Assembly: GCF_000820125.1 (NCBI RefSeq)
Contig: NZ_CDBY01000087.1
Span: forward strand, 1-46,979
Reading direction: 5' to 3'
DNA: 46,979 nt
Source: Aeromonas simiae
GTDB lineage: Bacteria; Pseudomonadota; Gammaproteobacteria; Enterobacterales; Aeromonadaceae
Shown: piece by piece, positions 30,699 through 38,997 of the stretch
Numbering within the stretch: position 1 is the stretch's first letter
How the letters are laid out: each line of letters begins with the position of its first letter
The notes under the pieces: model-generated
Database searches by the model: none
What the model was told of the DNA's origin: nothing
What the model saw: the letters and a program-made list of their open reading frames with translations, nothing else
Program-made: the position numbers and the translations under genes

Positions 30699-33600
30699 TC
30701 ACGCCTGGTGGCGCTGCTGCGCTTTTTTCCGCTGCTCCGAGCCGCGCATGATGAGGCGAAAGAAGAGCGGAATGAAGAAGATGGCGATGAAGGTCGCCGC
30801 CAGCATGCCGCCGATGACCGGCCAGCCGAGGGCATGGCGGCTCGCCGCGCCCGCACCGCTTGAGGTGACCAGTGGCACACAGCCGAGGATGAACGCCAGC
30901 GAGGTCATGACGATGGGGCGAAAACGCAGGCGCGCTGCCTCCAGGGCTGACTCGATGAGGCTCATCCCCTCTTCGTGCTTCATTACCGCGAACTCCACGA
31001 TGAGGATGGCGTTCTTGGCCGCAAGCCCCACCAGGGTCACCAGTCCTATCTGGAAGTAGACGTTGTTGCTAAGCCCCACCGCCCAGGTGGCGAGCAGGGC
31101 GCCAAACAGGGCGAACGGCACGGCGGTGATCACCGCAAACGGCAGGGTCCAGCGTTCGTACTGGGCGGCCAGGATGAGGAAGATCATCACGATGCCAAAG
31201 CCAAATGCGGTGCCTGCGCTGCCGGCGGCGGCCTTCTCCTGATAGGCGGCGCCGGTCCATTCGAGCTTGGCGTCGTTGCCGAGGGTTTCGGCGGCGATCG
31301 CCTCGAGGGCGGCAATTGCCTGACCCGAGCTGTAGCCCGCTGCCGGTTGGGCCATGATCTTGGCCGCCGGGAAGATGTTGAAACGCTCGACCAGCTCGGG
31401 GCCGCTGGCATCACGCACCGTCACCAGACTGCTCAGTGGGATCATCTCACCGCTATTGGAGCGCACGTAGATGTTGCGGATGTCGCTCTTTCTGGCCCGG
31501 TAGTCGGCTTCGGATTGCAGCTGCACCCGGTAGGTGCGGCCGAACTGGTTGAAGTCGTTGACGTAGACCTGGCCGAAGGTGGCCTGCATGGTGTCGAACA
31601 CCGCGCTGATGGGCAGCCCCAGCGCCTTGGCCTTCTCCCGGTCGAGATCGAGATAGACCTGCGGCACGTTGGCGCGGTAGGTGCTGGTGACGCTGGCCAG
31701 CTCGGGGCGCTGCTTGGTGGCGTCGAGCAGGCGCTGCACCTCGCCGGCAAAGGCGTGAGCATCGCCGTTGCCACGGTTTTGCAGATAGCCCTCGAGGCCG
31801 CCGGTGGTCGACATCCCCTGGATGGGGGGCGGGTTGAAGGAGGCGACAAAGCCATCGGCCAGCCCCATCAGGCTGTAGCCTTGCAGGGTTTTGGCCAGGG
31901 AGAAGGAGTCGGCCCCCTGCTGCTGGCGCTGCTTCCAGTCCTTGAGGGTGATGAAGGTGAGGCCGCTGTTGCTGATGACGGCGCTCGAGAGGATGTCAAA
32001 GCCCGAGAAGGTGATGACGTCCTGCACGTTGGGGTTGGCCATCACCATCTTGTCGAACTGATCCGCCACCGCCTGGGTGCGGGTGAGGGCGGCCGCATCG
32101 GGCAGCATCACCGCCGAGATGAGGTAGCCCTGATCTTCGTTCGGCACCAGCTCCCCCGGCACCTTCAGCAGCAGGCCGTAGATGGAGAGGACGATGACGG
32201 CGATGATGGCAAACGCCACCGCGACCCGGCGGTTGAGGAAGGCCACCCCGCGCACGTAGCGGCGGGTGAGCCGATCGAAGAGATGGTTGAACCAGACGAA
32301 GAAGCGGGCCGGTTGCTGATGGCCCTCTTTCAGCAGCACGGCGCACAGGGCCGGTGACAGGGTCAGGGCCACCAGGCCCGAGATGGCCACCGACACGGCG
32401 ACCGTGATGGCGAACTGCTTGTACATCACCCCTGTCATGCCGCCCATGAAGGCGACCGGCAGGAACACGGCGCACAGCACCAGCACGATGGCCACCACGG
32501 GGCCGGAGACCTCCTGCATGGCGAGAATGGCGGCCTCCTTGGGCGAGCACTTCTTCTCGCTCATGATCCGCTCGACGTTCTCCAGCACCACGATGGCGTC
32601 ATCGACCACGATACCGATGGCGAGCACCATGCCAAACAGGGTCAGCAGGTTGATGGAGAAGCCCAGCATCAACATGCCGGCGAAGGTGCCGATGAGGGAC
32701 ACCGGCACCGCGATGCAGGGGATCAGGGTGGCCCGCAAGTTCTGCAAGAAGAGGTAGACCACGATGAACACCAGCACGATCGCCTCGAACAGGGTGTGCA
32801 CCACCTCCTCGATGGAGATCTTCACAAACTCGGTGGTGTCGTAGGGGATCTGGTACTCGATGTCTTGCGGGAAGCGCTCCTTGAGGCGCTCCATGGTGGC
32901 GTGCACCGCCTCGGCCACCGCCACGGCGTTGGCCCCTGGTTGCAGGTAGGTGGCGATCCCGATGGCAGGCTTGCCGTTGGCCCTGGCGATGACGTCATAG
33001 TCTTTGCCACCGAGTTCGACCCGCGCCACGTCGCGTACCCGGATCTTGGCGCCGTCATGCATGGCGCGCACTATGATGTTTTCGAACTCTTTGACCTCCT
33101 CGAGGCGCCCCTTGGTCTGCACCGTATAGGTAAAGTCCACCGGGGCCGAGGTGGGCTGGGCGCCGATCTTGCCCGCCGCAAACTGGGTGTTCTGCTCGCG
33201 GATGGCGCCAATCACGTCGCTTGGGGTGAGTTGCAGCTGGGCCAGCCGATCCGGCCGCAGCCAGACGCGCATGGCGTAGTCGGTACCGCCGAACAGGTTG
33301 GTATCCCCGATGCCGGGGATGCGCTTGAGCTCGTCGATGATGTTGAGCAGGGCGTAGTTCGACAGATAGGTGGTATCAAACGATCCGCCGGGCGATTGCA
33401 GGGTCACCACCTGCAAGATGGCGGTCGATTTCTTCTTGACCGTCACCCCCTGCATTTTCACCTCTTCCGGCAGCTGGGCCATGGCGGCCGAGACACGGTT
33501 GTTGACGTTGATGGTGGCCTGATCCGGATCTGTGCCTATCTCGAAGTAGACGTTGAGGTTCATCTGACCGTTGGAGGCCGACCCCGACTGCATGTAGAGC

Positions 33601-33827
33601 ATCCGCTCCACGCCGTTGATCTGCTGCTCGAGCGGCGCCGCCACGGTCTGGGAGATCACCTCTGGGGTCGCGCCGGGATAGAAGGCGGTCACCGACACCA
33701 CGGGCGGGGTGATCTGGGGATACTGCTCGATGGGGAGCGAGCGCATGGCCGCAAAACCGCCCAGCACGATGATGATCGAAATCACGCTGGCGAAGATGGG
33801 GCGCTCGATGAAGAACTTGGAAAACAT
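30699..33827 (-). CDS. RND (HAE1) multidrug efflux permease, AcrB-like
   Basis: A 1042-residue inner-membrane proton-drug antiporter (E. coli AcrB 1049). The N-terminus MFSKFFIERPIFASVISIIIVLGG is family-typical. The proton relay is intact: Asp-Asp in AIGIVVDDAIVVLENVERIM near residue 405 and Lys in GLAAKNAILIVEFAV in the second half. Twelve transmembrane helices and two large periplasmic loops (KSTAILQVVTLQSPGGSFDTTYLSNY) are consistent. It works with the adaptor encoded 9 bp upstream; no outer-membrane channel gene is present, so a TolC-type protein encoded elsewhere is expected. Substrates cannot be told from sequence. Confidence 0.93.
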   Translation of the reverse strand: MFSKFFIERPIFASVISIIIVLGGFAAMRSLPIEQYPQITPPVVSVTAFYPGATPEVISQTVAAPLEQQINGVERMLYMQSGSASNGQMNLNVYFEIGTDPDQATINVNNRVSAAMAQLPEEVKMQGVTVKKKSTAILQVVTLQSPGGSFDTTYLSNYALLNIIDELKRIPGIGDTNLFGGTDYAMRVWLRPDRLAQLQLTPSDVIGAIREQNTQFAAGKIGAQPTSAPVDFTYTVQTKGRLEEVKEFENIIVRAMHDGAKIRVRDVARVELGGKDYDVIARANGKPAIGIATYLQPGANAVAVAEAVHATMERLKERFPQDIEYQIPYDTTEFVKISIEEVVHTLFEAIVLVFIVVYLFLQNLRATLIPCIAVPVSLIGTFAGMLMLGFSINLLTLFGMVLAIGIVVDDAIVVLENVERIMSEKKCSPKEAAILAMQEVSGPVVAIVLVLCAVFLPVAFMGGMTGVMYKQFAITVAVSVAISGLVALTLSPALCAVLLKEGHQQPARFFVWFNHLFDRLTRRYVRGVAFLNRRVAVAFAIIAVIVLSIYGLLLKVPGELVPNEDQGYLISAVMLPDAAALTRTQAVADQFDKMVMANPNVQDVITFSGFDILSSAVISNSGLTFITLKDWKQRQQQGADSFSLAKTLQGYSLMGLADGFVASFNPPPIQGMSTTGGLEGYLQNRGNGDAHAFAGEVQRLLDATKQRPELASVTSTYRANVPQVYLDLDREKAKALGLPISAVFDTMQATFGQVYVNDFNQFGRTYRVQLQSEADYRARKSDIRNIYVRSNSGEMIPLSSLVTVRDASGPELVERFNIFPAAKIMAQPAAGYSSGQAIAALEAIAAETLGNDAKLEWTGAAYQEKAAAGSAGTAFGFGIVMIFLILAAQYERWTLPFAVITAVPFALFGALLATWAVGLSNNVYFQIGLVTLVGLAAKNAILIVEFAVMKHEEGMSLIESALEAARLRFRPIVMTSLAFILGCVPLVTSSGAGAASRHALGWPVIGGMLAATFIAIFFIPLFFRLIMRGSEQRKKAQQRHQA

Positions 33828-33836
33828 GGCGGCTCC

Positions 33837-35039
33837 TTATTGACCAGCTGCGCCCTTGACCACCTGGGCACTGATGGCCTGCATCTGCTCGGCGCTGACC
33901 GGCTTGACCACGGCGCCGGGGCGGGCCTTCATCAGCCCCTCGACGATGTAGCGATCGCCCGGCTTCAGCCCGCTGTCGATCAGCACCCCCTTGTCGATCA
34001 CAGCGCCGAGCTTGACTGGGCGCGGCACCACCTTGTTGTCGGCATCCACCACCATCACCATGCGATCGGCCTGGGATTGCACCACGGCGCGCTGGGGCAC
34101 CAGGATGGCGTTTTTGCGCATCCCGAGATCGATGGTCATGCGCACGAACTGGCCCGGCAGCAGGCTGCCGTCTTTATTGTCGAAGATGGCGCGGGCGCGG
34201 ATGGTGCCGGTCTGGGGATCGACCCGGTTATCGGAGAAGTTGAGCTTGCCCGCCTCCGGATAGAGGGAGCCGTCGGCAAGGCGAATATGGGTGCGCCAGT
34301 TGGTGGCATCCATCGCCTCTAGCCGGCCGCTTTTGACCGATTTTTCAAAGTTGAGGCGGTCTTGCTCTGAGTAGGAGAAGTTGACGTAGAGGGGGTTGTA
34401 CTGGGTGATGGTGGTGAGCAGGCTGCTGTCACCGCTGGTGGAGATGAGGCTCCCCTCGGATTGGGAGCTCTTGCTGGCCATGCCGTCGATGGGGGCGGTC
34501 ACCTCGGTGTAGCTCAAGTTGAGCTCGGCCTCTTTCACCTTGGCCTGGGCCGACTGGTGGCTGGCCACGGCGGCCTCGTAGTTGGCAATGGCGTCGTCAT
34601 AATCCTTGCGGCTCACCACCTGCTTTTTGAACAGGGGGATGATGCGATCCCGGTCGGCACGGGCCTTGTTGAGGCGGGCCATCTCCTGGGCCAATACCCC
34701 TTTGGCCTGCTCCAGCGCCACCTTGTAGGGTTCGGGATCGATGAGAAACAGCTCCTGCCCTGCGCTGACCGGTTGCCCCTCCACATAGGTGCGCTTGAGC
34801 AAGATGCCGCCCACCCGTGAACGCACCTCGATCTCGCGATAGCCGGCGGTCTCGCCGACCATCTCGGTGGTCAGCGGCACGTCGCCGGCCTGGGCGGTTT
34901 CCACCACCACGGGCATTGGCGGCAGGCTCTGGGCGGCATCGCCCTTCTCCCCGCCACAGGCGCCAAGCAGACCACCAAGCACGGCGGCGAGGGTTCCCCT
35001 GGTCAGATAGTTGAACTCTCTCGTTGTAGAACGGATCAT
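33837..35039 (-). CDS. RND efflux periplasmic adaptor (AcrA-like)
   Basis: A 400-residue membrane-fusion lipoprotein: signal with lipobox LLGAC (about residue 28), a biotinyl-lipoyl-like beta domain (VEVRSRVGGILLKRTYVEGQPVSAGQELFLID), an alpha-helical hairpin rich in Ala, Lys and Glu (EQAKGVLAQEMARLNKARADRDR...), the second lipoyl half (LSYTEVTAPIDGMASKS) and a beta-barrel (GTIRARAIFDNKDGSLLPGQFVRMTI). It links the pump at 30699 to an outer-membrane channel. ATG at 35039 has AAAGGGGAG upstream. There is no TetR repressor next to it, which is unusual for this gene pair. Confidence 0.92.
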   Translation of the reverse strand: MIRSTTREFNYLTRGTLAAVLGGLLGACGGEKGDAAQSLPPMPVVVETAQAGDVPLTTEMVGETAGYREIEVRSRVGGILLKRTYVEGQPVSAGQELFLIDPEPYKVALEQAKGVLAQEMARLNKARADRDRIIPLFKKQVVSRKDYDDAIANYEAAVASHQSAQAKVKEAELNLSYTEVTAPIDGMASKSSQSEGSLISTSGDSSLLTTITQYNPLYVNFSYSEQDRLNFEKSVKSGRLEAMDATNWRTHIRLADGSLYPEAGKLNFSDNRVDPQTGTIRARAIFDNKDGSLLPGQFVRMTIDLGMRKNAILVPQRAVVQSQADRMVMVVDADNKVVPRPVKLGAVIDKGVLIDSGLKPGDRYIVEGLMKARPGAVVKPVSAEQMQAISAQVVKGAAGQ

Positions 35040-35094
35040 GTCGCTCCCCTTTGAATGGCAGTCCTCACCCTGGTCTGCTGATTGTTATCGTTGT

Positions 35095-35118
35095 CATCCT
35101 GCCCTTCAGGGCAGGATG
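35095..35118. repeat. Perfect 10-bp stem with TTCA loop upstream of the efflux operon
   Basis: CATCCTGCCC (35095-35104) and GGGCAGGATG (35109-35118) around TTCA. It lies 55 bp upstream of the adaptor start in the 213-bp divergent gap (35040-35252). There is no U tract on either side, so it is more likely a leader structure or operator than a terminator. The remaining gap shows nothing else clear. Confidence 0.7.
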
Positions 35119-35252
35119 AATTATGGTATTGCGCAAAGTTGAACAGGGGCTGTTGCGATCAAAAAAACCTGCTTTGTTGCATGGATTTTCAATCGGAGCT
35201 GCCTGAAGTCGTCGCCGGCATGATGGCGACCCCCTGAGAGAAGGAGAACAAG

Positions 35253-35648
35253 GTGTTGATCGACAAACTGGCCTGGTTGCGTATTGAAAAGGGGCGAGTG
35301 CTGTGTGCCCGCTCCCACGGCAAGCACCTCTACTACCTTCCCGGCGGCAAGCGCGAGCCGGGCGAGAGTGACGAGGCGGCGCTGCGCCGCGAGGTGCAAG
35401 AGGAGTTAACCGTGAGCCTGGTGGATGGCACCCTCCGCCCCGCAGGCTGCTTTGAGGCTCAGGCCGATGGCAAGGCCGATGGGGTGGTGGTGCGCCTCAC
35501 CTGTTATGAGGCCGATTATGACGGCACCTTGCAACCGGCCGCCGAGATTGCCGAGCTGGCCTGGCTCGGGGTGGATGATCTGGCGCGCTGCTCGGCCGCG
35601 GCCCGGGTCGTGATCGAGGCGCTGGCGCGCGAGAGGCGGCTTGGCTAA
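35253..35648 (+). CDS. Nudix hydrolase
   Basis: A 131-residue protein with a full Nudix box at about residues 31-53: GGKREPGESDEAALRREVQEELTV (G-x5-E-x7-REV-x-EE-x-x). It should cleave nucleoside diphosphate-linked substrates (X-linked diphosphates), with Mg ions held by the box glutamates. The preceding strand (GRVLCARSHGKHLYYLPGG) and short size fit small housecleaning members. GTG start at 35253 with AAGGAG six bases upstream. Substrate unknown. Confidence 0.9.
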   Translation: MLIDKLAWLRIEKGRVLCARSHGKHLYYLPGGKREPGESDEAALRREVQEELTVSLVDGTLRPAGCFEAQADGKADGVVVRLTCYEADYDGTLQPAAEIAELAWLGVDDLARCSAAARVVIEALARERRLG

Positions 35649-35682
35649 GGCTGGCAGCCGCAAAAAGCGGTGGTGACACGAG

Positions 35683-35705
35683 AAGGGACCTACGGGTCCC
35701 TTTGT
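35683..35705. terminator. Terminator between Nudix and AraC genes
   Basis: AAGGGACC (35683-35690) pairs with GGTCCCTT (35695-35702) around TACG, flanked by TTTGTT on the plus strand. Both convergent genes end here. Confidence 0.78.
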
Positions 35706-36472
35706 TATTGCGGGCAGGTGTGGAGGTACTCCTGCGGCGTCAGCCCGAAGTGGCCGCGAAAGCGCTCGGCGAAGCGGCGCACCGAGCGGTAGCCGCAGGC
35801 GAGCGCCACCTCGCGGGGAGGCAGCTGTTGTTGTAGCAGCGTCAGGGCATGGCTCATGCGTACCCGGGCCAACAGCTCGGCAAAGGTCACCCCTTCGGCG
35901 GCCAAGTGGCGGGTCAGGGTGGCTCGGCTCATGGCCAGATGGGGGGCCAGGGCCGCCAGGGTGTGCTCGGCGCCGGGCTCCTGAGCCATCAGATCGGCCA
36001 GTCGCTGTGAGAGCGCCATGGCGCTACCGGGAAAGAGCAGGGAGAGCGCCCCCATGGCGCGCAGCTCGGCATAGGGGGAGGTGACCTGCGCCTCGGCGCT
36101 CTCTTGGCACAGGGAAACCTCGCTCATCTCGGCGACCCGCTCGAAACACCAGGTGAGGGCCGGGGTGGTCGTGAGGCAGGGGCGAGCCGCGGGCGTGGGG
36201 CCATCAGAGCACCACGCCTGTGGAGGGGGCAGGTGCAGGCTCAACGCCCGAGAGGCAAAGCCGTCACCGCCCGGCTGATTGAGAAAGGTGAGGCGGCTGC
36301 CGGCGGGCACCGCCAGCCAGTGATCGCCCGTCAGCACCAGCGCTTGCTCTTGCCACCAGAGGCGTTTTTCCCCCTTGTCGATGCGGATCAGGGTGGCGGC
36401 CGGCAGGAAGACATTGCGCAGCCCCTGCGGCAAGCGGGCCTGGTAGCGGGTCAGCCGGGCGGGTGGTGTCAT
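35705..36472 (-). CDS. AraC-family transcriptional regulator
   Basis: A 255-residue regulator with an N-terminal cupin-like effector domain (FLPAATLIRIDKGEKRLWWQEQALVLTGDHWLAVPAGSRLTF) and a C-terminal double helix-turn-helix: AALAPHLAMSRATLTRHLAAEGVTFAELLARVRMSHALTLL, then REVALACGYRSVRRFAERFRGHFGLTPQEY. The second HTH is the AraC signature. It starts 2 bp after the stop of the broken YbhB-like gene, so translation is normally coupled to that gene. A longer in-frame reading that runs back through the pseudogene is not credible. Confidence 0.9.
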   Translation of the reverse strand: MTPPARLTRYQARLPQGLRNVFLPAATLIRIDKGEKRLWWQEQALVLTGDHWLAVPAGSRLTFLNQPGGDGFASRALSLHLPPPQAWCSDGPTPAARPCLTTTPALTWCFERVAEMSEVSLCQESAEAQVTSPYAELRAMGALSLLFPGSAMALSQRLADLMAQEPGAEHTLAALAPHLAMSRATLTRHLAAEGVTFAELLARVRMSHALTLLQQQLPPREVALACGYRSVRRFAERFRGHFGLTPQEYLHTCPQ

Positions 36473-36474
36473 CG

Positions 36475-36999
36475 TTAGCGGCTCGTGTAGGTGGCGGTCA
36501 GGCTGGCGCTGGCCAGGGCGCTCTGGTTGAGCTGAAAACCAATCATGGCGGCCGGCGTATCGGCCTTCACCGAGAGCGGGCCGGGCAGGGCCCAGAGGGT
36601 GAAGCGGTAGCGGTGCATGCCGTGTCCCTTGGGCGGGCAGGGGCCGCCATAGCCTGTGACGCCGTAATCGGTGCGGGTCTCGAGACCGGCCTTGAGCTGC
36701 CCCGAGGCGCCGCGAGCCAGGCCGCTTTCGCTGACGGGCAGATTGACCACGATCCAGTGCCACTAGCCACTGCCGGTGGGGGCGTCCGGATCATAGGCGG
36801 TGATGGCAAGGCGCTGAGTGCCGGCCGGTAAATCACGCCAGTGCAGGGCGGGGGAGCGGTTGTCGCCACGACAGCCAAAGCCGTTGTAGACGAAGGTGTC
36901 GGCCATGGGGCTGCCTTCGCTGAGGTCGGGGCTGGTGAGCTCTAGGGCCGAGACGGGCAGGGTGGCGAGCAGAGAGAGGGTGAGCAGGGTTGGTTTCAT
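36475..36999 (-). pseudogene. YbhB/YbcL-like (PEBP) protein with an in-frame amber codon
   Basis: The gene encodes a secreted phosphatidylethanolamine-binding-protein relative of about 174 residues: signal MKPTLLTLSLLATLPVSA, then LTSPDLSEGSPMADTFVYNGFGCRGDNRSPALHW, AITAYDPDAPTGSG, and, after the interruption, WHWIVVNLPVSESGLARG and GYGGPCPPKGHGMHRYRFTLWAL. The frame is continuous except for one TAG at 36763-36765, exactly where homologues read GSG-W/F-WHW; TGG to TAG is one base change. It is either a real nonsense mutation, a sequencing error, or suppressed. GGAG precedes the ATG. The rest of the protein is well conserved, so any loss is recent. Confidence 0.85.
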
Positions 37000-37059
37000 G
37001 GTCTTCTCCTTCCGGTGACGATGTGCGGCCAGTATAGGGCGTCGTGAAGGGAGAGGATG

Positions 37060-37112
37060 GACATATCGGCTCAATAAGGCCCGAAGAGAGCGGCAAGATG
37101 AGCCGATATGTC
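37060..37112. repeat. Perfect 14-bp inverted repeat upstream of the YbhB-AraC pair
   Basis: GACATATCGGCTCA (37060-37073) and its exact reverse complement TGAGCCGATATGTC (37099-37112) flank a 25-bp spacer, between the end of xthA and the start of the YbhB-like gene. The spacer is long for a terminator and no T run follows. The arms look like operator half-sites, perhaps for the AraC regulator encoded in the same unit. Confidence 0.8.
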
Positions 37113-37119
37113 AGGGGGC

Positions 37120-37926
37120 TCAGGCGAAGGTGGCCCAGATCGGCGCGTGATCGGAGGGTTTTTCGATGCCGCGCAGCTCGTAGTCGATCCCTACCTCGGT
37201 CACCGCGTCCTTCAACGCGTCGGAGGCGAGGATCAGATCGATGCGCAGGCCCCGGTTGTCGTCAAAGCCGCGCGAGCGGTAGTCGAACCAGGAGAAGCGC
37301 TCACTCTCGTCGGGGTGGGCGGCGCGGAAGGTGTCGGTCAGTCCCCAGCCGAGCAGGCGGGCCAGCCATTCACGCTCGATGGGCAGGAAGGAGCATTTGC
37401 CCTCTTTCAGCCAGCGCTTGCGGTTGGCCTCGCCGATGCCGATGTCGCGATCGGTGGGGGAGATGTTCATGTCGCCGATGATCACCAGCTGCTCGCCCGG
37501 GTTATGGTGGGTCTCGAGGTAGGCTTGCAGATCGGCATAGAACTTGGTTTTGGCCGGGAACTTGGTCTCATGGGCCTGGTTCTCCCCTTGCGGGAAGTAG
37601 CCGTTCATCACCTTGATGATGGCGCCGTCGGCGCGCTGGAAGCTGGCCATGATCATGCGGCGCTGGGCCTCTTCGTCATCACCGGGAAAGCCTTTTTCCA
37701 CCGAGAGCGGCGCCTGCTTGCTCAAGATGGCGACCCCGTAGTGGGCCTTCTGGCCGTGGAAGGCGACATGGTAGCCCATCGCCTCCACCTCTTCGCGCGG
37801 GAAGGCCTCGTCGTGCACCTTGATCTCCTGCAGGCCGATGACGTCCGGCTGATGCTTGTCGATGATGGCTTGCAACTGGTGAAGGCGGGCACGCAGGCCA
37901 TTGATATTGAAAGAGACGATCTTCAT
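37120..37926 (-). CDS. xthA: Exodeoxyribonuclease III
   Basis: ExoIII is the main AP endonuclease and 3'-5' exonuclease acting on abasic or damaged DNA. The 268-residue protein equals E. coli XthA in length and shows [18 protein letters not shown], the metal-binding Glu in [47 protein letters not shown], the GDMNISPTD motif, and the C-terminal [10 protein letters not shown] and [10 protein letters not shown] (catalytic His). The ATG at 37926 gives the family length; another ATG 15 bases upstream is possible. The gene is on the same strand as, and 37 bp downstream of, the K+ channel gene. Confidence 0.96.
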   Translation of the reverse strand: MKIVSFNINGLRARLHQLQAIIDKHQPDVIGLQEIKVHDEAFPREEVEAMGYHVAFHGQKAHYGVAILSKQAPLSVEKGFPGDDEEAQRRMIMASFQRADGAIIKVMNGYFPQGENQAHETKFPAKTKFYADLQAYLETHHNPGEQLVIIGDMNISPTDRDIGIGEANRKRWLKEGKCSFLPIEREWLARLLGWGLTDTFRAAHPDESERFSWFDYRSRGFDDNRGLRIDLILASDALKDAVTEVGIDYELRGIEKPSDHAPIWATFA

Positions 37927-37990
37927 TGTCCGGATGCTCATGTCGTTGTTTTCGGGTATTGGACTAGGAATCGGCCGCCGATGCAAGGCA

Positions 37991-38953
37991 TCAGCGGGTC
38001 ATCTTCTTGACGAACACCACCACAAACAGGGCCAGGGTGAAACTGCCGGTGAAGGCCTCCAGCGCCGCAAACAGCCGTGAGATCCCGACCGGGGTGAAAT
38101 CCCCATACCCCAGGGTGGTGAAGGTGACCACGCTGTAGTAGAGACACTCGAGCAGGAAGATGAGGTTGTCGTGCAGCGAAGCGTCAGGCCGGTAGATCAG
38201 GTGCTCGCCTGCAAAGCTCAGGCCGAAGAAGAAATAGAAGACGGCGCTGCAGGCGATCATGATGAGGGAGAAGAGCACGACCCGCAGCGGGTCCTCTCCG
38301 TAGCCGCAGAACAGATCGACAATCCAGGAGAGAAAACGGCGCAGCGACCAGAACGGCATCTGCAACCGGCGCATGGTGAGCTCTTGCTGGATGTAGCGTC
38401 CGGAGAGGGTGAAGATCCCCTGGTGTTCGGCCGCCTTGCGCAGATCCCGGTAGATCTCTTCGGCCTCCTTGAACAGGATGTCGGCGCGCCGGCGATCCCG
38501 CTCACGCCGGCCACGGCTCTCTTGCAGCACTCTGGGGCCGGTGTCGAGGCTGTCGATGCGGGTGTTGCCCCAGCGGATCCCGAGCAGGTTGACGTCGTGC
38601 ATGTGGGCGCAGTGCAGGTTGGTGTCGGTGAGATCGGCCTTCATCAGGCTGCCACCGCGCATGCGTAGCCGGTAGAGGTGGGCGCCTTGCAAGTTGGCCC
38701 GGTAGAGGTCGCATTTTTCCAGCAAGAACCCATCCGGCGATCCCTGGTTGACCAGGTTGAGCCCCTTGAGATTGGCGCGGGCCAGTTGCAGGCCGTGGCA
38801 CAGGCCGCCGCGGCGCACAAACTGCTCCAGGGCGTGCGCCGTCTCTTCGCTCTGCTTGTCGCTTTTGGGATCGTGCCAGTGGCACAGGCCATTGGGGCCG
38901 GCGGGCTCGCGGCACTGGCGGCCGTCGCTCACCAGGTAGTGGCAGTGGGACAT
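37991..38953 (-). CDS. Pentapeptide-repeat two-TM potassium channel
   Basis: A 320-residue protein with an unusual layout. The N-terminus holds C-x9-C-x9-C-x2-H (Cys4, Cys14, Cys24, His27), a putative zinc site. Residues about 55-130 are pentapeptide repeats of the A(D/N)LxG type ([32 protein letters not shown]). A charged helix (about 140-190) leads to a C-terminal Kv-like pore module: TM near 220-240, pore helix and selectivity filter [12 protein letters not shown] near 275-290, TM near 295-315. It is probably a K+ channel gated or localised by the cytoplasmic part. Starts at 38953; the REC-TPR gene lies 44 bp upstream on the same strand. Confidence 0.85.
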   Translation of the reverse strand: MSHCHYLVSDGRQCREPAGPNGLCHWHDPKSDKQSEETAHALEQFVRRGGLCHGLQLARANLKGLNLVNQGSPDGFLLEKCDLYRANLQGAHLYRLRMRGGSLMKADLTDTNLHCAHMHDVNLLGIRWGNTRIDSLDTGPRVLQESRGRRERDRRRADILFKEAEEIYRDLRKAAEHQGIFTLSGRYIQQELTMRRLQMPFWSLRRFLSWIVDLFCGYGEDPLRVVLFSLIMIACSAVFYFFFGLSFAGEHLIYRPDASLHDNLIFLLECLYYSVVTFTTLGYGDFTPVGISRLFAALEAFTGSFTLALFVVVFVKKMTR

Positions 38954-38997
38954 GGGGAAGACCTCGCGCGGGAAAACCGCCTAGAGGATAGGCCCCC

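Noticed and set aside
30975..34322. Plus-strand open frames (about 460 and 508 codons) opposite the RND pump and adaptor
   Set aside because: They are antisense shadows in high-GC codon context; products are His/Gly-rich and match nothing.
36472..36763. Long AraC reading frame starting at 36763
   Set aside because: The first 97 codons overlap the YbhB-like gene in another frame and look random; the true AraC start is the ATG at 36472.
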